Assembly (NCBI GenBank): GCA_002502605.1
Contig: DAPR01000009.1
Span: 24,135 to 44,785, forward strand
DNA length: 20,651 nucleotides
Origin: Euryarchaeota archaeon UBA258
GTDB lineage: Archaea > Thermoplasmatota > Poseidoniia > Poseidoniales > Poseidoniaceae
Direction: 5' to 3'
The notes under the pieces are model-generated. The model saw only the letters and a program-made list of their open reading frames with translations. It had not been told where the DNA came from and did no database searches. The translations under genes and the position numbers were made by a program. Numbering within the stretch: position 1 is the stretch's first letter; every line of letters begins with the position of its first letter. Below, piece by piece: positions 16,446 to 20,651 of the stretch.

Positions 16446-17564
16446 ATGAAGGTCGCAAAAGCAGGGCCTAAGCCATCAAAGGAAGCAGGAATGATTGAAA
16501 GCCCAATCTACATGGGCATAAACGCCGTAGGCATGGTGAAAGAAATGAGTGAAGAAATCGACTGGGACAGTTTGACCTTTTCTTTGACCCCGACCGATAC
16601 GATGTATCTCACGGAAACAACCGCAGATGATCCATGGATGCCCGGGTCATTGCGCCCCTATGGCCCGGTTCAAATGTCGCCCGCTGCTGGCGTTCTTAAT
16701 TACGGGCAGGGCCTTTTTGAAGGCATGAAAGCCTACCGAACAGCCAAAGGGCGCGTGGTTTTTTTCCGACCGGAAGAGAACGCTCGAAGGATGCAGCGCG
16801 GTGCAGACCGACTCAAGATGCCTCCAGTTCCAGAATCCGTTTTTGTTGATGCTGTTGAGCAATGCGTCAAAGCAAACTTGAGGTGGCTGCCTCCAACTGG
16901 AAAAGGTGCCATGTATGTGCGTCCATTGTTGATGGGTTCAGGTCCCATTCTAGGCGTTGCGCCGGCTCCATCGTACACCTTCCTCGTCTATGTGACACCT
17001 GTTGGACCCTACTTCAAAGGCGGCGTGAGCGCCATTGACCTGCTCATTTCCGAGGAACATCACCGAGCTGCACCAGGTGGATCCGGTGGCGTCAAAGCAA
17101 TCGGTAACTACGCCCCGGGCATGATGCCGAGCAAGAAAGCAAAGGCTGCCGGTTATGCTGAAGTGATTTACCTCGATGCGGAAACTCATTCCTATGTTGA
17201 AGAAGTTGGTGCAGCCAATTTCTTCTGCGTCAAGGATGGCGTGCTTTACACACCGGAACTGACAGGAACCATTTTGCCGGGCATCACGCGAAATTCGATC
17301 ATTCAACTGGCTCGGCACAACGGCATTGAAGTGGTTGAAACCAAAGTCGAAGCAACCTTCGCAATGACGGCTGATGAAGCGTTTTGCTGTGGTACAGCAG
17401 CCGTGATTTCACCTATTGGGACCATCACCAAAGGCGATGACAAAGCAACCTTTGGTGACGGAAAGCCTGGGCGCATCACACAACAGCTCTATTCTCAACT
17501 TGTTGGCATTCAAAATGAAGATGAAGAAGACATCTTTGGATGGCTTCACGAAGTTCCGTTGTGA
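16446..17564 (+). CDS. ilvE: Branched-chain amino acid aminotransferase
   Basis: A PLP enzyme of fold type IV that transaminates Leu, Ile and Val with 2-oxoglutarate. The catalytic lysine is K217 in GGVKAIGNYA, and the cofactor-ring glutamate is E254 in YVEEVGAANFF. LNYGQGLFEGMKAYR (84-98) and LPGITRNSI are family signatures. The pattern matches the longer, eukaryotic-like BCAT subgroup of about 350 residues. The full frame gives 372 residues, but the first 37 or so have no clear counterpart. ATGs at 16491 (preceded by a GGAAGCAGGA stretch), 16533 and 16545 are alternatives. No TATA box was seen at a leaderless distance. The 3' end meets SRP19 with a 3-bp gap. Confidence 0.93.
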   Translation: MKVAKAGPKPSKEAGMIESPIYMGINAVGMVKEMSEEIDWDSLTFSLTPTDTMYLTETTADDPWMPGSLRPYGPVQMSPAAGVLNYGQGLFEGMKAYRTAKGRVVFFRPEENARRMQRGADRLKMPPVPESVFVDAVEQCVKANLRWLPPTGKGAMYVRPLLMGSGPILGVAPAPSYTFLVYVTPVGPYFKGGVSAIDLLISEEHHRAAPGGSGGVKAIGNYAPGMMPSKKAKAAGYAEVIYLDAETHSYVEEVGAANFFCVKDGVLYTPELTGTILPGITRNSIIQLARHNGIEVVETKVEATFAMTADEAFCCGTAAVISPIGTITKGDDKATFGDGKPGRITQQLYSQLVGIQNEDEEDIFGWLHEVPL

Positions 17565-17567
17565 ACC

Positions 17568-18026
17568 TCAGCGCTTTTTCTTGAAACCTGAGCGTTTCTT
17601 TTGGTTTGGCCGTTGAGTTGTAGCGCCGGCTCGCCCTTTGCGTTGTGAACGCGCACGTCGGTCGCCGGTTTGTGGGCCCTTTGCAACACGCTCTGCGTTT
17701 GCTTCCTTCTGATCGCGTTGCATTTGTCGCCATTGAGCGCCGATCAGTTGGAGTAATTCCTCCTTGGAGTTGGCACCGACTGATTGTTGAGAGCCAGCCC
17801 GTGAAACCCACATTCGCCCTTCACCTTGATGAGGACGGGAAGGATGTGACACGCGCTCCTCTCGCTTAATTTTCTTGAGACCGAGTTTTCGAGCGGCCAA
17901 AAACAGACCCTCGAGGTCCGGCTTTAGCACCGAGGAATCTTTTGGAACACGTCGGCCACTCCGTCGAGATGTTCGAGCGTCAAAGTAACCCGGCCAAACA
18001 CAAAGACGGTCGGGGTTGTGGTCCAT
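17568..18026 (-). CDS. srp19: Signal recognition particle subunit SRP19
   Basis: A 152-residue RNA-binding protein that binds 7S RNA and promotes loading of SRP54 for co-translational protein targeting. The first 72 residues match the family: LCVWPGYFDARTSRRSGRRV, then VLKPDLEGLFLAARKLGLKK, then HPSRPHQGEGRMWV. The remainder (about 75 residues) is an extra, very basic, low-complexity tail ending in KKRSGFKKKR. Archaeal SRP19 is usually about 90-100 residues, so the tail is an extension that may add RNA affinity. It lies 64 bp downstream of eS8 on the same strand and is probably co-transcribed. The ATG at 18026 has AAGGTG 7 nt upstream, inside a foldable leader. Confidence 0.93.
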   Translation of the reverse strand: MDHNPDRLCVWPGYFDARTSRRSGRRVPKDSSVLKPDLEGLFLAARKLGLKKIKREERVSHPSRPHQGEGRMWVSRAGSQQSVGANSKEELLQLIGAQWRQMQRDQKEANAERVAKGPQTGDRRARSQRKGRAGATTQRPNQKKRSGFKKKR

Positions 18027-18075
18027 GTTGGTTCACCTTGTGCGGGGAGTTGTCCCCGATTGGTATGAACCCAAC
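18027..18075 (-). promoter_or_regulatory. Structured leader upstream of srp19 enclosing its ribosome-binding site
   Basis: In the eS8-SRP19 spacer, minus strand, an inner hairpin CGGGGA-CAAC-TCCCCG (18058-18043) has a perfect 6-bp stem. It is enclosed by an outer stem. GTTGG (18075-18071) pairs with CCAAC (18031-18027), TTCA (18069-18066) with TGAA (18035-18032), and CC (18063-18062) with GG (18037-18036), with small bulges. The outer 3' arm ends next to the ATG at 18026 and covers most of the AAGGTG ribosome site. A translation-control leader is inferred; base pairing is seen by eye only. Confidence 0.45.
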
Positions 18076-18090
18076 GGAGATTGGTGGGCT

Positions 18091-18471
18091 TCACTCGACG
18101 AGGACGCCGTTGATTACGCCGTCCTTTCCGGGACGGGAGGTGATCTTCACTCGACCTTGGTCGGTTTCGATGACTGCGCCCTTGACGAGGATGTTTCGTC
18201 GGACGTAGTTTGGATCAGATTCGTTCTCGACCACGTTGTGAATGGTTCCAAGGACGGTTTTTCCGGTCTTTGGGTTGTTGATTGAAACGCGGTTTTCTGA
18301 CATCACACGAACGAGCGTGTTGCCACCGGTTCGGCGGTAAATCTTGCGCTTTGGAGCACCAACAAGTGCCATTTGCTTCTCGGAGGAAATTTCCGTAGAA
18401 CGCTTGCTGCGTGCCTGAACTTTTCGTCCGCCACTGGGTTTTCGTCGAGAGATACCGTGCCATTGTGCCAT
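18091..18471 (-). CDS. rps8e: Small ribosomal subunit protein eS8
   Basis: A 126-residue archaeal/eukaryotic ribosomal protein of the 30S subunit. The N-terminus MAQWHGISRRKPSGGRK is diagnostic. KRKIYRRTGGNTLVRVMSENRVSINNP... and the C-terminal NYVRRNILVKGAVIETDQGRVKITSRPGKDGVINGVLVE follow the family. The frame continues 32 codons upstream, but the ATG at 18471 is chosen because it matches the conserved N-terminus. It also has GGTGG about 8 nt upstream and a TATA box at a suitable distance. SRP19 follows. Confidence 0.96.
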   Translation of the reverse strand: MAQWHGISRRKPSGGRKVQARSKRSTEISSEKQMALVGAPKRKIYRRTGGNTLVRVMSENRVSINNPKTGKTVLGTIHNVVENESDPNYVRRNILVKGAVIETDQGRVKITSRPGKDGVINGVLVE

Positions 18472-18481
18472 AAATATACCA

Positions 18482-18496
18482 CCTTGCAGAGCAAAG
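18482..18496 (-). promoter_or_regulatory. Small hairpin at the ribosome site of eS8
   Basis: On the minus strand CTTTGC-TCT-GCAAGG can form a 6-bp stem including one G-T wobble. Its 3' arm runs into the AAGGTGG ribosome site, 10 nt before the ATG at 18471. The predicted transcript start (about 18489) falls at its centre, so only part might be transcribed. Weak on its own. Confidence 0.3.
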
Positions 18497-18510
18497 CGAC
18501 AAACAGGGCG

Positions 18511-18519
18511 TATATGAAA
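18511..18519 (-). promoter_or_regulatory. TATA box for the eS8-SRP19 unit
   Basis: TTTCATATA on the minus strand, centred about 44 bp upstream of the eS8 ATG. It predicts a leader of roughly 18 nt containing GGTGG. It lies just after the stop of the FAH-family gene, so the ribosomal unit can be expressed independently of it. Confidence 0.5.
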
Positions 18520-18526
18520 GCAACCC

Positions 18527-19135
18527 TCAAACACACTTTGTGGAAAATTGTGAAACTGTGATTCCATCCTGCTTTTTCAACACCGCTTTCACTGCATCAC
18601 CGGGGCGTAATTCTGCAACGCCAGAGGGCGTTCCTGTGAACAAAAGGTCACCAGCGCGAACGGGTGCCCAGGTGAGGAGATCGTCAATTTGCATTTTTGG
18701 CGTGATGGTCATTTCCAGCACAGGTGCGTTTTGCACAAGTTCGCCATTGACCCACAACTCGAGGTGAAGCGCCTCGTAGGTGTCCATGAGGTAATCCCAC
18801 CCCATGTGCCAAGGGGCAAACGGGCCAACGTAGGCGCTACCGCGGAAGCATTTACCTTTGGTCCAAGGAAGTTGCTCACTGCGTAAATCGCCTTGCGTTC
18901 TCCGATCTGTCAGGTCGAGACCCACCGCAATCGCTTCGGGTTGACCTTCATGATTGAGGCGAACAACAAGTTCGACTTCATGATGAACTTCACCCGGATG
19001 GCCGGTGACATCGATGTTGCCCGAAAATTGGAGGCAATTTTCAGGTTTGACAAAAAAAACCGGCGAAGGGGGTTGTTCATTGCCAAGTTCAGTGGCATGT
19101 TTGGCAAAGGTTCTGATGGTGCACCATAGGGCCAT
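18527..19135 (-). CDS. Fumarylacetoacetate hydrolase (FAH) family protein, FAHD1-like
   Basis: A 202-residue metal-dependent enzyme of the FAH fold. FAHD1-like members cleave acylpyruvates or decarboxylate oxaloacetate; others are hydratases or isomerases in aromatic catabolism, so the substrate is open. HHEVELVV near residue 51 carries the two metal-binding glutamates. GLDLTDR near 72 supplies the third acidic ligand. LPWTKGKCFRGS contains the conserved lysine region, and LLFTGTPSGVAELRPGD is the highly conserved C-terminal segment. The usual GRNY-type start motif reads IRTFAKHATELGN here. The length is slightly below the usual 210-220. It diverges from the PUA gene across 77 bp and precedes eS8. 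Confidence 0.88.
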   Translation of the reverse strand: MALWCTIRTFAKHATELGNEQPPSPVFFVKPENCLQFSGNIDVTGHPGEVHHEVELVVRLNHEGQPEAIAVGLDLTDRRTQGDLRSEQLPWTKGKCFRGSAYVGPFAPWHMGWDYLMDTYEALHLELWVNGELVQNAPVLEMTITPKMQIDDLLTWAPVRAGDLLFTGTPSGVAELRPGDAVKAVLKKQDGITVSQFSTKCV

Positions 19136-19212
19136 GCCCGTCCTACAGGATTCCCCTTCATCAAGGTCAAGGTCGAGCCAAGGGTCAAATGGTGTGGTCC
19201 TAACCAGGCATC

Positions 19213-19722
19213 ATGACGCGCGATTGGAGCATTCGGAAACGCCGACCTGTTCGAAGGAAAAACATCGCACCATTGCTCAAAGACCTCGAAGAAGCGCTCG
19301 ATATCGACTTGGCCGTAGAAGGCGCCTTTTTGGAAATGGCTGAATACGGACCATGGCAAATGGTGTTGGTGGATAAGGTGGCCATTGGGGTCGAGGTCAA
19401 AAACGCCGATGGGGAACGCTTTGCATTCCTCACCTTGCGGGGGTTTCTAGCTCACACGGACGCAAAGAAATGGGTCGAAGTCGACCACGGCGCCATTCCG
19501 TTTTTGATGAAGGGAGCCGATTGTATGGTTGCTGGTGTCCATGATGCTGATTCAACAATCGAGGAAGGAGAATTGGTTTGGATTCGGGACATGACTCACA
19601 AACGACCCTTAGCGATTGGATGGGCAACCCTTGATGGTGAAAGCTTGAAGAACACAACAAAAGGCAAGGGAATCAAAACACTGCACTGGGTTGGGGATGA
19701 ATTGTGGGATATGGAATTGTGA
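19213..19722 (+). CDS. Pre-PUA/PUA-domain RNA-binding protein (archaeal MCT-1-like)
   Basis: A 169-residue protein. A basic N-terminus (RKRRPVRRK) and an alpha/beta pre-PUA (DUF1947-like) region occupy about residues 1-85. A PUA domain runs from KKWVEVDHGAIPFLMKGADCMVAGV onwards. It continues with IEEGELVWIRD, RPLAIGWA, TTKGKGIKTLHWVGDELWDMEL. The order (A-IPF-GA-VM--GV, GD/GE-V, P-A-G, KGK, H--GDELW) is that of archaeal PUA proteins related to eukaryotic MCT-1/DENR partners and Tma20. These are linked to ribosome recycling or reinitiation in eukaryotes; the archaeal role is not settled. The start at 19213 has no clear ribosome site. Confidence 0.85.
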   Translation: MTRDWSIRKRRPVRRKNIAPLLKDLEEALDIDLAVEGAFLEMAEYGPWQMVLVDKVAIGVEVKNADGERFAFLTLRGFLAHTDAKKWVEVDHGAIPFLMKGADCMVAGVHDADSTIEEGELVWIRDMTHKRPLAIGWATLDGESLKNTTKGKGIKTLHWVGDELWDMEL

Positions 19723-19751
19723 AGTTTTGCCCCGGGATGACCATACCAAAG

Positions 19752-19759
19752 ATAATTTA
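19752..19759 (+). promoter_or_regulatory. Putative TATA box for the PGF-CTERM-type surface protein
   Basis: ATAATTTA, centred about 25 bp before the ATG at 19781, implying a leaderless transcript. It supports that start over the in-frame ATG at 19691, which would overlap the end of the PUA gene. Confidence 0.5.
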
Positions 19760-19780
19760 GGCAAATGGCCTCATCTGTCC

Positions 19781-20347
19781 ATGCGGTTCGGCCACTTAGC
19801 GTGTTTCCTCATTTCTTTGATGCTTCTCAGCCCCCTCTCATCTGCGAGAGAACTCGTGGGTGGACAGGATGAAAACCCATCTCCTGAAGACGTACCATTC
19901 ACAATTGTGGCCAGGGATACGCCCTCCATTGACGGCGAAACTTGGGCGATAACAATCGAAATGAATGAAGAGGAACACGCCAATGGAACGGTGTTTGAAA
20001 TTACAACTCAAATTTGCACGAATGATGGAGTATGTGACCCGCCGGTCTTGATGGACATGACGGTCGATGAACGCACACACGCTATTGATCTCAAACCAAA
20101 GGACGACCACACCTACATCAACTGGCGAGTGAAGGCGACGTATGAGGATGGCAATTCAACCAATTTTCCACAGGGTTCATGGTACACAACATGGTCTTCA
20201 TGCTGGCAAAATGATGGTGCGTATGGTGGCGTTGATGCCAATGCAGAGAAGGATGGATGCGGAAGCCAACAACCCATACCAGGATTTGGTGCGCTTGTCG
20301 CCATCAGTGGATTGGTGATGGCTGCTGCGTTCACTCGCCGTGACTAA
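19781..20347 (+). CDS. Secreted surface protein with a PGF-CTERM-type sorting signal
   Basis: A 188-residue protein. MRFGHLACFLISLMLLSPLSSA is a signal peptide. The mature part is acidic (PFTIVARDTPSIDGETWAI) and beta-rich, with paired cysteines in TQICTNDGVCDPP and later SSCWQNDG and DGCG, compatible with disulfides. The C-terminus PIPGFGALVAISGLVMAAAF followed by basic RR fits the tripartite PGF-CTERM signal: a PGFG motif, a hydrophobic helix and positive residues. In archaea, archaeosortase A processes such signals and links the protein to lipid. A 30-codon upstream extension exists, but the start at 19781 is chosen for its signal peptide and TATA spacing. Its function beyond the surface is unknown. 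It overlaps the convergent last gene by 17 bp. Confidence 0.8.
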   Translation: MRFGHLACFLISLMLLSPLSSARELVGGQDENPSPEDVPFTIVARDTPSIDGETWAITIEMNEEEHANGTVFEITTQICTNDGVCDPPVLMDMTVDERTHAIDLKPKDDHTYINWRVKATYEDGNSTNFPQGSWYTTWSSCWQNDGAYGGVDANAEKDGCGSQQPIPGFGALVAISGLVMAAAFTRRD

Positions 20348-20651
20348 AGTGCTCACTCACCCGCTCAATGAACCGTCGTTGCTCGAAGCCCCATTCGGTC
20401 AGCACAACCTCACATTGATCCCGATTTTTGGACAGTGATCCGTGAGCGAAACCAGCTTGTTGAACATCGCTTGGAACGAGTGGGAGGTTGTCCCCTTTCA
20501 GCGTCACTTGACATCCGTGCTCCATAACGCGAGCCGTTCCGAAGGCGAAGGAAATGGCCTCAGGTGAATCAGTGGCTATCTCTACGTTTCCTGCTTTCAA
20601 AAAGCGGGTAAGGGCTGCCAAGAGTGGGGCGCCATCCCCCTGCAATGAAGT
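20331..20651 (-). CDS. Unidentified protein, C-terminal part (runs off the right edge)
   Basis: The frame is open from the window edge to a stop at 20331, about 106 codons. A TTG at 20645 could serve as a start, but no ATG occurs near the edge and the frame stays open, so the gene probably begins outside the window. The visible part looks globular, with segments such as PLLAALTRFLKAGNVEIATD, GCQVTLKGDNLPLVPSDV and WGFEQRRFIERVSEHF. I do not recognise the family. The 3' end overlaps the PGF-CTERM gene by 17 bp tail to tail. Confidence 0.65.
   Translation of the reverse strand, partial: TSLQGDGAPLLAALTRFLKAGNVEIATDSPEAISFAFGTARVMEHGCQVTLKGDNLPLVPSDVQQAGFAHGSLSKNRDQCEVVLTEWGFEQRRFIERVSEHFSHGE

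Noticed and set aside
19162..19190. Repeated AAGGTC/AGGGTC units between the FAH and PUA genes
   Set aside because: Three imperfect short units without regular spacing; not enough for an operator call.
1..20651. Search for CRISPR arrays, insertion sequences, integrase genes and toxin-antitoxin or defence genes
   Set aside because: No regularly spaced repeats, transposase or integrase motifs, or defence-type domains were seen; gene content is core archaeal housekeeping plus surface proteins.

Overview
The window reads as a stretch of a euryarchaeal chromosome, most likely a planktonic Marine Group II archaeon (Candidatus Poseidoniales) or a close relative. It carries archaeal-type information-processing genes: EF-1alpha, uS10, eS8, SRP19, family-B DNA polymerase, a GINS-like replication factor and a pre-PUA/PUA protein. 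Promoters look like TATA boxes about 25 bp before leaderless starts, and there is a very large secreted, sequon-rich surface protein and a PGF-CTERM-type surface protein. The order-level assignment is inference from gene content and style; no 16S rRNA gene is present.

Layout. Positions 1-187 are a divergent promoter region holding the start of a minus-strand gene that leaves the window, with a perfect 20-bp dyad. Next on the plus strand come an archaeal HAD phosphatase (phosphoglycolate phosphatase type) and a small two-helix DUF2892-like membrane protein. On the minus strand follow a tRNA-Leu(CAA) and, 32 bp upstream of it, a 2141-residue surface protein filling 1421-7846. A divergent intergenic region with a perfect hairpin separates that from a GINS-like gene (7958-9022) whose stop overlaps a possible 30-codon cysteine-containing ORF. 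A long minus-strand block follows: polB (family-B polymerase), a PKD-domain lipoprotein, pyruvate kinase, EF-1alpha and uS10. Divergent from polB is a branched-chain aminotransferase, which meets SRP19 tail to tail. eS8 lies upstream of SRP19 on the minus strand, preceded by a fumarylacetoacetate-hydrolase-family enzyme. On the plus strand a PUA RNA-binding protein and a PGF-CTERM-type surface protein follow. The right edge holds part of an unrecognised minus-strand gene.

How the genes work together. Most are housekeeping: translation (tuf-rpsJ, eS8, tRNA), protein export (SRP19), replication (PolB, GINS), glycolysis (pyk) and amino-acid metabolism (ilvE). Three genes build the cell surface: the giant membrane-anchored protein, the lipoprotein and the sorted protein. 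They use three different anchoring modes: a C-terminal membrane helix, an N-terminal lipid, and an archaeosortase signal.

No mobile element, CRISPR array, toxin-antitoxin pair or defence cassette was seen, and no gene-free stretch exceeds 300 bp. The least ordinary signals are RNA or DNA structures close to start codons (giant surface gene, srp19, eS8), the composite giant protein, and the small ORF overlapping the GINS-like gene.
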